A stretch of 64,000 nucleotides of DNA, taken from positions 1,116,001-1,180,000 of the forward strand of contig MCGE01000006.1 of the NCBI GenBank assembly GCA_002105175.1. The letters are read 5' to 3'. The notes under the pieces are model-generated. The model searched no databases and had not been told where the DNA came from. It worked only from the letters and a program-made list of their open reading frames with translations. The translations under genes and the position numbers were made by a program. Each line of letters begins with the position of its first letter. Position 1 is the first letter of the stretch. Origin of the DNA: Absidia repens (taxonomy: Eukaryota > Mucoromycota > Mucoromycetes > Mucorales > Cunninghamellaceae). Of this stretch, positions 47,967 to 59,400 are shown piece after piece.

Positions 47967-49901
47967 ATGCCCATGCCACTTTCTATTTACGATACTTCTG
48001 GGACCATGATTACAACACTCAAACCATCATACGACAACCACATTTCAGTTAAACAACTTTTGGGAACGACAACACCAACAAATACAGCCACTGCTCTTCA
48101 TCGTATGCAAACAAATAAACTAGGTAAGAAAGAAAATGGTAGCGGTATTATAGAATCATGCAAAACAAAATGGAAGTTTACTAATTGCTTTGTTTACATT
48201 TTTATAATAGAACCGTTCATTCGGCAATCCCCTCTTGAAATTGCATTTTATAGAATGTCAGCAATGGATATGATTCGGCACCAATATCATTCCACTCCTA
48301 CCCCACTATCACCACCAACAATCGAAGACCAATACTCCATGTCATCATCTTCTATTGACTCATCCACCTCTTCAGTGTCTGATGCAACAACCCCTCCATC
48401 CCTTCCTGTACCGAAATCCAGCAGCAAAAAACGTTCCTATGGAGTACTCATGCGCGAAATCCGTCGATTACGCTCCGAAAATGCCGGTCTTCACAACAGT
48501 GTCAACATTCTCAAAGAAGATTTACGCCATGAACGGGAGTCTCGCCAAATCGCTGAACAGGTGCACAAGAAATATTTTGACGATTCAATCGATACACATA
48601 CCCAGTTGGAAATTGAAATTCTAGATCAACAAGAAAAAATTCTGGCACTGCAATCCCGTTTGGAAAATACCACCACCACCATATCCTCTTCATCCTCCTC
48701 CTTGTCTAACAACATGAATCTATCTTCTTCGCCGAACACCACTACAACTGCCATTACCGATTATAGAAACCCTCTTGTATATTTTGGTGACCCGTTTTAC
48801 GATATTGATAACAACAATAACAGCGAAGAGGAATGTCCACTCTGGGGTTGTGAAGATGTCGACTGCAGCAACGAACGACGATGTTATGATGAAACAACCA
48901 ACGATGATGACTTTGATGATACCAGCGCTAACCAGCCATCTATATATCAACATGACAGCATTGACGATGATGACGACGACGATGGTGATGATGAACACAG
49001 CAATACAGACATTGTGGGCGATCGATTTGAATGGTTAGGTGTTTCTTATTTACGACAAGCATTGGTCTCGAATCTTACCAGTGCACGTGCCAACCTGGAA
49101 TTTGACGATTTGATGCTAAAATACGATCCATCACCTGACAGGGTCTTGCGGACATTGGCGGATGCATTTTTAGGATGGCTGCGTGACACTATCCACACAT
49201 CGACAGCAGCAGCAGCAACAGCAAACTCAACACTACCCCTGGTGGACAACATGGAAGAAGACAAAGCGACATGTGTAGCTAGATTGATGACGACTCGTGT
49301 TCAGGAGGTCTTTTTACATTTTTGGAAGGCGATCTTGGAACGGTATGTGCACAATGCGGAAGATCAATATCAATTCTTACACCAAGCGGAACAAATGTTG
49401 CTGCAACACCATCACAAGCAAGAGACGGATGATACTACCTGCCAAGATTCCCAATACATCGTGCAAAACTTCCATCGGTTGCTTGTCATGTTTTACAAGT
49501 ACGATATCATTGATGGCGACGCGGTGACGACATGGTGGCATAACGCCCCTGCATTGTTGGAAAATGGTCCTGACAGTACCGAAGCACCCTATCAGCATGA
49601 TTTGGTAACGGATCAACTTCGGGATGTGACAAGGAAATTTGTGGAATGGGTCGATGACGATGATGACGATGACGATGATGACGACGACGACGACGAAGAC
49701 GAAGATGATGAAGATGGCCTTGAGAATGATTGCGAATACGACAGCGACCTTGAATTTTGTGATGACGATGATGATGATGTTGATAGGCATCTTGGTATTG
49801 ACGATGATCACCTTTTGGCAGCCGTCTCTCCATCTATACCTCCACCTCAAACCTCAGCTCAACCAGAAAAGAAGAAGAAATCAGTCACCATTCAAGTGTA
49901 A
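47967..49901 (+). CDS. Coiled-coil protein with a C-terminal eIF2B-epsilon/eIF5-like W2 domain
   Basis: Two exons (47967-48123, 48211-49901) give 615 residues. Features in order: a low-complexity N-terminus; a Ser/Pro-rich stretch; a basic coiled coil (LMREIRRLRSENAGLHNSVN through LEIEILDQQEKILALQSRLE, about residues 130-205); an acidic stretch; then a HEAT-like C-terminal half. The latter resembles the end of eIF2B-epsilon: FEWLGVSYLRQALVSNL and LEFDDLMLKYDPSP correspond to the pre-W2 helices. LLVMFYKYDIIDGDAVTTWW (about residue 475) corresponds to the first aromatic/acidic box, and TRKFVEWVDDDD followed by a run of Asp/Glu (49648-49715) to the second. No nucleotidyltransferase or left-handed beta-helix part is present, so it is not eIF2B-epsilon itself. 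W2 domains bind eIF2-beta and eIF1A; a role in translation control is inferred. The 87-base intron is a multiple of three without stops, so retention is possible. AATAAA is near 50160. Confidence 0.8.
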   Translation: MPMPLSIYDTSGTMITTLKPSYDNHISVKQLLGTTTPTNTATALHRMQTNKLGKKENGSGIIESCKTKWKFTNCFVYIFIIEPFIRQSPLEIAFYRMSAMDMIRHQYHSTPTPLSPPTIEDQYSMSSSSIDSSTSSVSDATTPPSLPVPKSSSKKRSYGVLMREIRRLRSENAGLHNSVNILKEDLRHERESRQIAEQVHKKYFDDSIDTHTQLEIEILDQQEKILALQSRLENTTTTISSSSSSLSNNMNLSSSPNTTTTAITDYRNPLVYFGDPFYDIDNNNNSEEECPLWGCEDVDCSNERRCYDETTNDDDFDDTSANQPSIYQHDSIDDDDDDDGDDEHSNTDIVGDRFEWLGVSYLRQALVSNLTSARANLEFDDLMLKYDPSPDRVLRTLADAFLGWLRDTIHTSTAAAATANSTLPLVDNMEEDKATCVARLMTTRVQEVFLHFWKAILERYVHNAEDQYQFLHQAEQMLLQHHHKQETDDTTCQDSQYIVQNFHRLLVMFYKYDIIDGDAVTTWWHNAPALLENGPDSTEAPYQHDLVTDQLRDVTRKFVEWVDDDDDDDDDDDDDDEDEDDEDGLENDCEYDSDLEFCDDDDDDVDRHLGIDDDHLLAAVSPSIPPPQTSAQPEKKKKSVTIQV

Positions 49902-50701
49902 ATAGTACCTGTCCTTCCCTCCACTCTCTTTCTACCATATATTCGTTTTTATACACTTACTAGCTATCTATATATTCTACATCACACTTTTAGTACATAT
50001 TATCATTATTATTATTATTCTTTGACCACCTCTATTTTAGAGTGATCGTTTTTGTCATTTTGTATATTATCTCCTACACTCTTCCTCTCTTCCCCTTCCA
50101 AAAAAAAAGTAGTCATCATTGTACTCTATTTATACACTCTCATCTACTTTGAACTTGTCAATAAAATATAAAATAGATTACTATTATTCTTTCTCTTACT
50201 CTTATTTGGGTTTACAATGTGGGTGCTAGTGACCGTGCGTGGTCATGTTACAATACGGAAAGATGTACCATTTTTCAATCCGAGAGAATTTATCCAGACT
50301 TCATTAATCCAAAACGCTTTTTTTTTTGTTGGGTTGTCTCCTTTTTTTTTTAACCTACATGATATTGGACTTGATTATACAAATTATAGGTCAATAGATT
50401 AGCGGTGATGAAACAAACAATAAGCAATTCTTTCTGTATACAGTAGTTGTGTTGATTGATGGATTAATTCCTCTGCAGTTGCTTATTTATTTGAAAGTGT
50501 TCTTTTTATGTGCTTCTAACCTATCCATAGTAATTGTGTTCATTGCTAGCGGAGTTTTTATCTTTTGAATGAATGATTTTTTTTGGGAGGGGACTTTTTT
50601 GACTTGACCCAGACGGATATAAAAAGAGCCTTCTTTTCCTCCCTCTCTTTCTTTTATTTATACTTTCTTTCACATTTACAACTCTTTAAATTTATTTTCT
50701 T
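49902..50701. other. Intergenic region, 0.8 kb
   Basis: 3' end of the W2 gene (AATAAAATA near 50161) and the promoter of the next small gene, which is T/C-rich in its last 100 bases (50620-50700). No further gene is visible. Confidence 0.6.
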
Positions 50702-51190
50702 ATGTATCTCTCACTGGACAATCATCCCATTTATACTCTACCCAAGGAATGTGCCAAATCCATACGACGATCATTCTTGCGGACTGGTCATGCCATGTCA
50801 TTATCTCTTCGACGAAAGCGATCAAGGGCACCTAGTACTTCCCCCAAGATAGCGGTGGCGTCTCGAAGTACCAGCACAGCAAGCACGTTGACGACTTCCT
50901 CCACCAACACTTCTTATGATCCTAATGATCCTGGCTCTTATCCGGTCTCGTCCGCATCGTCTTCCTATACTCAACTATCAGATTTAACAACCCTAGATTC
51001 TGCCATCACCACTACCATGACACCACCTTCACCACCGGAAAACCACCCACCTGCACATGTCTTTGGAAAGTTGGATCAAGGATACTCTATTTTTTATCTC
51101 AAACTGCCAAACGGAAACTGGATGGTACGATGTCGCACAGCTGATCGGAAAATCATCGCTACTTACGAAGTTGATGGCTCCATGGTTTAG
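50702..51190 (+). CDS. Hypothetical small protein with a conserved-looking C-terminal segment
   Basis: Single-exon frame of 162 residues, starting at an ATG behind a pyrimidine-rich leader. Not recognised. The N-terminus has a basic stretch (KECAKSIRRSFLRTGHAMSL followed by RRKRSR) that could be a nuclear or membrane-associating signal. Residues 50-110 are Ser/Thr-rich and probably disordered. The last ~45 residues differ: FGKLDQGYSIFYLKLPNGNW then MVRCRTADRKIIATYEVDG look like a compact beta-rich domain. A gene is supported by the sharp change in composition, the leader, the clean stop and AATAAA near 51384. There is no basis for a function. Confidence 0.65.
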   Translation: MYLSLDNHPIYTLPKECAKSIRRSFLRTGHAMSLSLRRKRSRAPSTSPKIAVASRSTSTASTLTTSSTNTSYDPNDPGSYPVSSASSSYTQLSDLTTLDSAITTTMTPPSPPENHPPAHVFGKLDQGYSIFYLKLPNGNWMVRCRTADRKIIATYEVDGSMV

Positions 51191-51979
51191 TGGTTCTTTT
51201 TTTATTATATTTTATAGTTACCCTTTGTACATACCATCTCCCACCCCCATTCTCTTATCTCACTCACTATCTTTTATATATTTTATATATCTATTGTATG
51301 TATTAGTTTGAATCGATTTTGTTTATATACCCCAACTCCTTTTTTATTTTAATAGTATACAGTATCATATATATTTTTGTTTGAATAAAAAAAATCGAAT
51401 GAATCATTATTATTATTACCATTGCTCTCTCTTTTTTTTAAGAAGTTGGATATGTGATTTCAATGCAAAAATTCCCCAAAAACTGTAAGGTGATCATGTC
51501 ATTTTATCATATCAGCTAGGTTGCTATCCTTATTATTGTCGTTTGATGAGTGGAGTTCTTTTTTTAGTTGATATTTCAAGGGTCCTTTATTTTTTAACGT
51601 GGTGAAAATTGAAGCCGTCTTGCATGAATTTATCAACCGATCGACATGTGAACATTAGAGATGACACTTCAAAAAACCTCAGCAAATGGCATGGCGTGGT
51701 AGGAACACGTAAATTGAATTATTACCGTTGGCTTGGCTCGATCGGTAAATCCTTTCAGATATTGATTTATTTGTCATTACTCAAAAAGAAATTATGTGTG
51801 TGCATATCTCTATTTTCAGGTTTCTTATTCAGGGAGATTGTGCTGTATAGTAGTGTTATCTCCTCAATTGTTTGACGAAAATCAAAAAAAAAAAAAAAAA
51901 GCTCTCGTTTCAGGGCGGAATTTCAATTCAGGGACCCGTTGGATTTTTCTTCCTTTCTCACTTCCCTTTTTTTTTTGAA
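51191..51979. other. Intergenic region, 0.8 kb
   Basis: 3' end of the preceding small gene (AATAAA near 51384), then AT-rich DNA with an 18-base A run at 51884-51901 and the short T-rich leader of the next gene. No additional gene is seen. Confidence 0.6.
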
Positions 51980-52503
51980 ATGCCTAGATCGGTAACATCA
52001 ACGATTGCACCCTCTTATAGCTCCCGAAGCTTCAAAAGTCAAGCGATGGACGGTAATATTTGGACATCTAAGGAAGAATGTAATAATCAAACGGATAGTA
52101 CATTGGTCGACTGGACGATTTGTCTGAAGGTACAGGAATGTGGCATAGCTTTTCATAATACATGAAACCATACTAACAACGACCTTATTAACAGACATTA
52201 CAATCATTTAGCCATGAACAAACAATGAAAACAGCCAAACAATTTGTGCAAACAGATTCTCATGTGAAACATGCCTCTCAGTCTTTAGATAAAACAAGCA
52301 AGACGTTAGAGCAGTTGTTGGAACAGTAAGTCTTCAGAGGCTAGGTGTTCAATGCTGACTCTTTTTTTTTTTATTTTTTTTATCTATGCTACAGAAAGTT
52401 GACGCTACTCTCCACTGTATCAACATTGACAGAAATTCAAACAAATCTTGGTTTGGAGCAATTGGCCAACACCTATTGGACGGATTCTCCCTCGCTTGAG
52501 TAA
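51980..52503 (+). CDS. Hypothetical small coiled-coil protein (possibly a BLOC/BORC-like subunit)
   Basis: Three exons (51980-52129, 52195-52325, 52395-52503) with clean GT-AG junctions give 129 residues. The first ~40 residues are Ser/Thr-rich. From about residue 50 the protein is one long amphipathic helix: LQSFSHEQTMKTAKQFVQTD, SQSLDKTSKTLEQLLEQ and KLTLLSTVSTLTEIQTNLG, followed by a short acidic tail. Size and a single central coiled coil resemble small subunits of BLOC-1/BORC-like or kinetochore assemblies, but no signature settles it. The gene call rests on the three matching splice junctions and heptad pattern. Confidence 0.7.
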
Positions 52504-53156
52504 CACTGCCAGTGATAATTCTACAGCATATTTGATCTCTTCTCCTTCACTATTCTCTCTGTATTTTACTGCCATTCATCCCGTCTCCCCCCCCCTTTTT
52601 GTGTGTGTGTGTGTGCGTGTGTGTGTCGCTGTTAGTTGTTAGCTCCCTTCTCTCTTCCACTCTATATCCTATTCTGCATCTTTCCGTTTCGTCTTATTCT
52701 CTATTCCTCCCTCTACTATCCAACCATCCCCTCTTATTTTTTAGTCGTTAGTCTGTCTTCCTCGTATATATCACTAGCTTATCCCAATATTTTATAGCTT
52801 GATACCCAATAAAATCACTATGTTTGTAAAACACATTATACAATGTATGCATGTATGTTTTGTTTTTATTATGAATGAATGATATATAGTACATGAATAA
52901 AAAAAAAAAAAAAAAAAAGGAATGCAAAGACGAAAAAAGGTGGTTTTTATATATACTACAACGGATTCAAATAAATGTATACACGTAAAAAATATAATGA
53001 AATGGTAATAAAATTGAATTATTAACATCTACGTACGAAGTTGTGTGTGATGTGACAGGCAGATTGATGTATATTCTAATATCAATAAAAAATGGGATGG
53101 TCTATGATCTAGGCGTAACGATGTGTATGAGTGTGTAAAGGTGTGCAGGGTGGGGT
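52504..53156. other. Convergent intergenic region with a GT microsatellite
   Basis: 650 bases between two tail-to-tail genes. It contains a (GT)n-type tract at 52601-52626, AATAAA at 52809 for the plus-strand gene and A-runs at 52899-52918. Nothing coding is seen. Confidence 0.65.
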
Positions 53157-54349
53157 TTAGCTGTGCCTTGATAAAAACCATTTGAAATATTCATAAACAG
53201 TCCAGCTGATAGCAGTTGCAGGCATGTGCGTCAGTATTCTTGGTTTGAAGCCTCTAAAGAATCCATGATAACCATACCGCCCATAAATCAACTTGGCGGC
53301 ATCCCAGAATCCCCTACAATGCCGTATCTGTAAGTCTGTTGATGATCCTCTTGTTTGGAGTAAAGTCTTGATAACATCTAAAGGTGTCTACAAAAATAAA
53401 CCAAAAAAAAAGCAGTTTCGTTAAAGAATCATTTAATGTACACCTCCATCCGCATATTTTATTCAGCTTACTGTCACTGATGATGCAAACATTCCCGCTA
53501 ATGCACCAGCAATTACGTGTGATTTAGGATCATAGTGCCTGTCAGAATTCAACAAAGATAAGCATCGTTCATAGGTTGCAAATTGAATAGATTGGAAAGG
53601 AATCGACATGGTCAAGGTGGTTGGTAAAGAAATGTAAAATGCCGTAATACCTTCTTTCACATAGACTGCTCGAGCGCATTCACGCACAGATCGATATACG
53701 GAGTCCTTCAATTGCATTCGCTGTTTGATAACTATATTATAACAAAAAAAAAAATCAGATTGAGTTGAATACTCCTCCGACTCTTCTCCAATCATCCACT
53801 ATGCAAATTCTAATGCCTTCGCTATAAAATTTACCGTCAAAAGGTGTCATCATAACATCATGGGCTAAGGTTGCGCACGCACCTGCCGAGCCAGTTGCCA
53901 AAATTTGTTGCAAATTTTCGTCCCTGGTCCAGTTTGATTCTTCTTGCTGTATCCATTGATGAAACCGTTCTTTACAGAATTCGTAGGTCGCAAAATGAAG
54001 CGCGTGCGCCGGTCCCGCCCCAAGGACTACCGAATACACGCCCCGCCAAAGCTGTTGTTGTGCTTGGAGCCAGCCTGTTGACGAAGTCGATACCAAGGTA
54101 GTAACCGACTGTCCTACTTGCATACGTGTCTAACGCCCACCCCTCAAAGAAAGTCAGTGGTTTTATCCGGAACATGGTCATGAATGGATGTTCATATTTC
54201 AAATAGGTTACCTTGATGCTGTCTACAGGGTACATCAAACAGTGTTCACCGATACCAGCAAGGGCACCAGCAAGGGCATTCTGTGTTGCAGAAGAATTGG
54301 CGCCAAGTGACTCGTAGTCATTTTCGTGATCAACGACTTGATGGGTCAT
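53157..54349 (-). CDS. Mitoferrin, mitochondrial iron carrier (Mrs3/Mrs4, SLC25A28/37)
   Basis: Inner-membrane carrier that brings ferrous iron into mitochondria for heme and Fe-S cluster synthesis. Four minus-strand exons (54349-54212, 54129-53835, 53731-53472, 53387-53157) give 307 residues; yeast Mrs3 has 314. All three carrier repeats are present: MYPVDSIKTRMQ in repeat 1, MTPFDVIKQRMQL in repeat 2 and TPLDVIKTLLQTRG in repeat 3, each a P-x-[DE]-x-[IV]-K signature. GAGPAHALHFATYEFCKERF is diagnostic of mitoferrins among SLC25 carriers, as is MSIPFQSIQFATYE. It is divergent to the DUF1640 gene, with 269 bases between start codons. Confidence 0.95.
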
Positions 54350-54618
54350 AACACCACCAATATATAAAAAAGGAAAGGAGCGAGGGTGTGTGGAAAGTAA
54401 AAAAAGAAAAGCACCCCCTAAACACATTATAATTTTTCAATCGCAGACCACTTCCCAATTCATCACCCAGAAAGGAAAATCAGACCAGCATCTATGATGC
54501 CCAAAAAAAAGCCAAAAAAAAAAAAATTGCCCTCCCTTCTCAATCTTTAAACACCGCCTCAAGTTCTTTTTTTTCATATTTATCATATCCCCAGCTTTTT
54601 TTCTTTTTTGTTCACACT
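54350..54618. promoter_or_regulatory. Short divergent promoter, mitoferrin / DUF1640 protein
   Basis: Only 269 bases separate the two start codons, so both genes must share or interleave their promoter elements. Poly-A and poly-T stretches lie at 54504-54525 and 54567-54605. No known factor site was identified. Confidence 0.6.
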
Positions 54619-55547
54619 ATGAATATTAGATCCTATAAAGGTAACTTCAATACTCAAGTAGGCCTGAAAAGAATGGAAATACTTATTAAAAAAAAGCAAT
54701 GATGGGCGATTAATAACACTAATTTTTTTTCACAGGTTTGAAATCCATATTTTCTTCATCTGGGACGGCCTTCAGCAGGGGACGATCTCTGCACTCATCA
54801 TGCATCCTTCGGCAAAAAAATCAATATCATTTTGACACTTTCAAGTTTGTGGAACGACTAGAGAATGAAGGATTTAGTCGGATACAAAGCCAAGCCATTA
54901 TGGGATCACTGCAAGAAGTCATATCAGACAGGTAAGACGAGAAGAAAAACTACGCCTTATATAGGCTCTGTTCCTTGCCTCTCCCCCTTATGCATATATA
55001 AAACTAACATTCTAGTGTGTGTGTATTTTTTTCAATAGTATGACTCATTTGACAAACAGCGTGGTAACAAAGGCGGAACAGGAAAAGGTAAGACAACATA
55101 GGAACGGATAAAGTAATCAAGTAACCCTCCCTAACACCTTCCTGTTTGGTTTTGTTTCCTTTGTAGACGATATACACCTATAAAGTAGATTTTGCACATG
55201 TCAAATCCGAACTTCAGCTATTAGAAAAGAACGAATTTGTGGTGATGAGAGCTGAAAACGAACGATTACAGAACGAGGTGGACAAGTTGCGACAAAAGCT
55301 TCGAGAAGAAATCACAAGGACACAAGCCAACGTACGACTGGAACTGAATTTGGAAAAAGGCCGGATCCGGGATGAAACAAGTGCTCAAGAAATCAAAATC
55401 AAAGAAACAGATACTCGAATTGAAAGTGAATTGGCTGGACTAAGGACCCAAATGGAGGCAATCAAGTTCCAAATTTTACAATACTTTATTGGTACCATGA
55501 CTGGTGGTGGCGCTTTATTCTTGGCTTACCTTCGGATGTTTCGGTAA
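54619..55547 (+). CDS. CCDC90/MCUR1-family mitochondrial inner-membrane protein (DUF1640, yeast Fmp32-like)
   Basis: Four exons (54619-54640, 54736-54931, 55039-55087, 55167-55547) give 215 residues. The N-terminus (RSYKGLKSIFSSSGTAFSRG) is basic and Ser-rich, as in mitochondrial presequences. The DUF1640 domain follows: FDTFKFVERLENEGFSRIQS is the conserved opening, then a long coiled coil (VVMRAENERLQNEVDKLRQK) and TRTQANVRLELNLEKGRIRD, also characteristic. It ends in one membrane helix (YFIGTMTGGGALFLAYLRMF). Animal MCUR1 modulates the calcium uniporter, whereas yeast Fmp32 has been linked to cytochrome oxidase assembly; which applies here is unknown. The first exon encodes only seven codons plus one base. 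Confidence 0.92.
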
Positions 55548-56408
55548 TTATATGCAGGTGCGACTTTTGCGTTGGACTGAAATGGTGGTGATGATAGTGG
55601 CATTTACTTAGACATTGATTAGCTAGTACATAGTAGTGGTAGTAGTAGTAGTAGAGTAGTTAGAAATGGTTTCACACCCCCTTGCCCCATATTAGAGTAG
55701 TGCAATTTTACCACCTATATCCTCTATTTTTACCCTTACCAAAAAGTCATCGTATATTATTATTATCTTAATAAACTGCTATTCACCGTTTATATATTTT
55801 TGTTATTTTACTTATGTACTTGATTGTTTGTTGCTACTTCCGTTATAAAGATAGACAAAAATGTTTGCCCTGATTTGACAGATACCCCAAGATGATCTGC
55901 ATCGATTCAAAATGTGTGCCCCTGGATGCTCCATTTGTGTAATTAAACTACCTCAATTCTCGGGCAAACTATAAAATCCGATTCGACCACTATTCATGAT
56001 GTTCAAGAATGATAAAAATATTAACACATAGTATACATTATCAATGAGCTGTATAAATTAGAGGTACAACATGATTTAGTGGGTGCCTAACCGGAGACTG
56101 AATTATGAACCAGCAAGTTTTTCTTTCTTTTTCTTTCTGACTTTTTCACCCCTATTCTTCTCCTCTTTTTTCTCTTTTTTTCCACCCTCACCCTTGCATA
56201 CACTGAAGGACGCTCCACTAGAATATAAAAACCCTTATACAAACTCGTTTTTATTTCTTAGTGTGAATTCCTCTTTTTTACATAAAATCACTTCTCCTTA
56301 CACTTTCCACTATTTCTAGTCTGTCCTTTTTACATCCCCTTCACTTTCTCTTTTCTTTTCTTTTTTTGAATCTCCTTTTCTCTATACAATAATTCCGCCT
56401 ATTTTGAC
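55548..56408. other. Intergenic region, 0.86 kb
   Basis: Contains the DUF1640 3' end (AATAAA near 55771), a GTA/GTG-rich stretch at 55631-55655, and the pyrimidine-rich leader of the myosin gene (56110-56390). No gene is visible. Confidence 0.6.
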
Positions 56409-59400
56409 ATGGTGACACCTCCACTTCCACAACAGCTTGATCTCTATTCAAAAAATACAAAAGTATGGTTTGCTGACGATAAAGAAGGCTGGATATCTGC
56501 TTCCTGTCTGACAAAGCAAATCGATGACAAAGTGACATTGGTGTTCCAAAATGATGAAGATAACACAAAGGTAATATGAACTGTCAAACGTATTGTATTT
56601 CGAAACTCGTACTAACATTTATTATTAATATAAATATATAGGAACACGTTTTTGAAGCAACATACAAGGATCTCGAAAAGAACAATGGATCGACTCTACC
56701 ACCACTCCGTAATCCAAGTAAACTTGAATCAACAGATGATCTGACAAACCTCAGTTATTTGAACGAGCCTTCAGGTAGGACAAATATACCAAAAACAAAA
56801 AAGAACGATCTGATATACAATATATTATACTGATGCACGTTTTCTCTTGTCTTTTTATTATAGTGCTCCATACTATTCGCACAAGATATGAACAACGAAT
56901 CATCTACACTTACTCAGGTATTGTCTTGATCGCTGCTAATCCTTTTGCCCGTGTGTCTCTCTATGATCCTGAAATCATTCAACAGTATTCGGGTAGTCGC
57001 CGTGGTGATTTGGACCCTCACCTGTTTGCTATTGCTGAAGATGCTTATCGCTGTATGATCCGCCAACAACAAAATCAAACCATTATCGTGTCTGGTGAAA
57101 GGTAAGATGCACGTATATATATAGTAATCTCATCATCATCATGTTACTGACAATTTTTATCCTTCTCGTCTGTAGTGGTGCCGGAAAGACCGTTAGCGCT
57201 AAATATATTATGCGTTACTTTGCAACCGCTGATGACAAGGAAGCCACTGGAAAACTGGCAAAAAACAACCAAGGAATGACTGAAGTTGAAGAACAGATCC
57301 TCGGTAATTAACAAATCAGTTACTCCTTGGTACTTTATTTCACTCACATCTTTCTCTTTTTTCTTATGCCTATAGCAACCAATCCTATCATGGAAGCATT
57401 TGGAAATGCCAAAACAACAAGAAACGACAACAGTTCAAGATTTGGAAAATATATTGAAGTAAGTGATTAAACTCTCTCTCTCTCTCTTCTTTAAAACAAG
57501 TATTAATCCCTTGGCTACCTTGTAGATTCAATTCGACAAGGAGTGTAACATTATTGGAGCCAAAATCAAGACCTACCTGCTGGAACGATCTCGACTAATT
57601 TATCAACCTCAAACTGAACGAAATTATCATATCTTCTACCAGGTAATCCAGTTTTTGTTTTACCATCCCTCAACTTGCCTGTATCTTTCTTTTATTTAAC
57701 CTACAACCTTTTTATTTCCATCGCCCAATAATAGCTTTGCTCAGGTCTCTCGGCCAAGGAACGTGAAACACTTGGACTAAAGAACTGGACTGACTATCAC
57801 TACCTCAACCAAAGCGGTACCGGGACTATTCCTGGAGTTGACGATACCGAAGAATTTGATCTGACACAACAATCATTGGCCAAGGTCGGGATAACAAAGG
57901 ACACACAAACACAACTTTTCCAACTCCTGGCTGCACTCTTACATATGGGCAACATTGAAATTGGTGGCCGTGGCGACGCGATGATTGCAGAAGACGACTC
58001 AAGCTTACTATTGACAACAAAGCTGCTGGGAATCAAGACATCTGAATTCAGGAAATGGATTGTACGCCGACAAATCACCACACGGTCTGAAAAAATTGTC
58101 ACCAACCTTAGTCCCGCACAGGCCCAAGTCGTACGTGATTCAGTGGCCAAGCATATCTACTCTACTCTGTTTGATTGGTTGGTAAATATCGTTAATGATA
58201 CACTCTCATGTCCTTCTGCGGAAAGTGTGGCTACGTTTATTGGTGTTTTGGATATTTATGGATTTGAACACTTCAAGAAAAATTCATTCGAACAGTTTTG
58301 TATCAATTATGCCAACGAAAAACTTCAACAACAAGTAAGTGCTACTCCTCCCACAAAAACAAAACAATACGTGGTGTATCATCTATTTACTGATCTCTTT
58401 ATTTATAGTTTAATCAACATGTATTCAAATTGGAACAAGAGGAATATGTCCGTGAGGAAATCAATTGGAAATTTATCGATTTTAGTGACAATCAGAAATG
58501 CATTGAAATGATTGAAGCCAAATTGGGAATTCTATCGCTCTTGGACGAAGTAAGTCAAAATTCATATAATGTCGAACAAAACAAAGTCATACTTCTGATA
58601 TCTCATCCCCTCTATTCCAATTGAACCTCTTAGGAATCTCGGCTTCCATCTGGGACAGACCAAGCATTTTGCAACAAGCTATATCAAGCATTCGCATCAC
58701 CGTCGTACCAGAATTATTTCAAAAAACCTCGATTCTCCAACAATTCATTCACTGTTGTCCATTATGCTCACGAAGTGCAATACGAAGCTGAAGGATTTAT
58801 GGACAAGAACAAAGATGCAGTACCTGATGAACATTTGGCTCTTTTACAAGGTGCGGAATTCAGCTTTTTGGTCGATATGATTCAAGAAAACAACAACAGT
58901 AACAGTGGATCCGACTCTCCGGTAAGTGGGAGAAAATATATGCTATATATTAAAAACTATCACTGCCTATATAATTTATCACTCACCCATCTTTTCCCGC
59001 CAGTCTAATAGTCCTAAACGTCTAAGTTTGGCAAAGAAACCTACCCTTGGGTCCATATTCAAGGCAAGTATATCTTTACTACTTTTCAATTGCACAAAAA
59101 TGAATCATTTGATGATATTAATACGTATCCCTTTATTTCTTACCAAATATAGCTCTCACTGATTAACTTGATGGATACAATTGGCCAAACCAACGTGCAT
59201 TATATTCGCTGTATCAAACCTAATGAAGCAAAGGTGGCATGGGAATTTGAACCGAACATGGTGCTTGCCCAACTCCGTGCATGTGGTGTATTAGAAACTA
59301 TTCGTATTAGTTGCTCTGGCTATCCTACACGTTGGACATTCAATGATTTTGTTGACAGATACTATGTTTTGGTTCCTTCCGATCATTGGCATCTCATGGC

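Noticed and set aside
49377..49850. Minus-strand frames rich in Val/Ile and His/Arg opposite the W2 gene
   Set aside because: They are the complements of the GAY (Asp) repeats and have no independent support.
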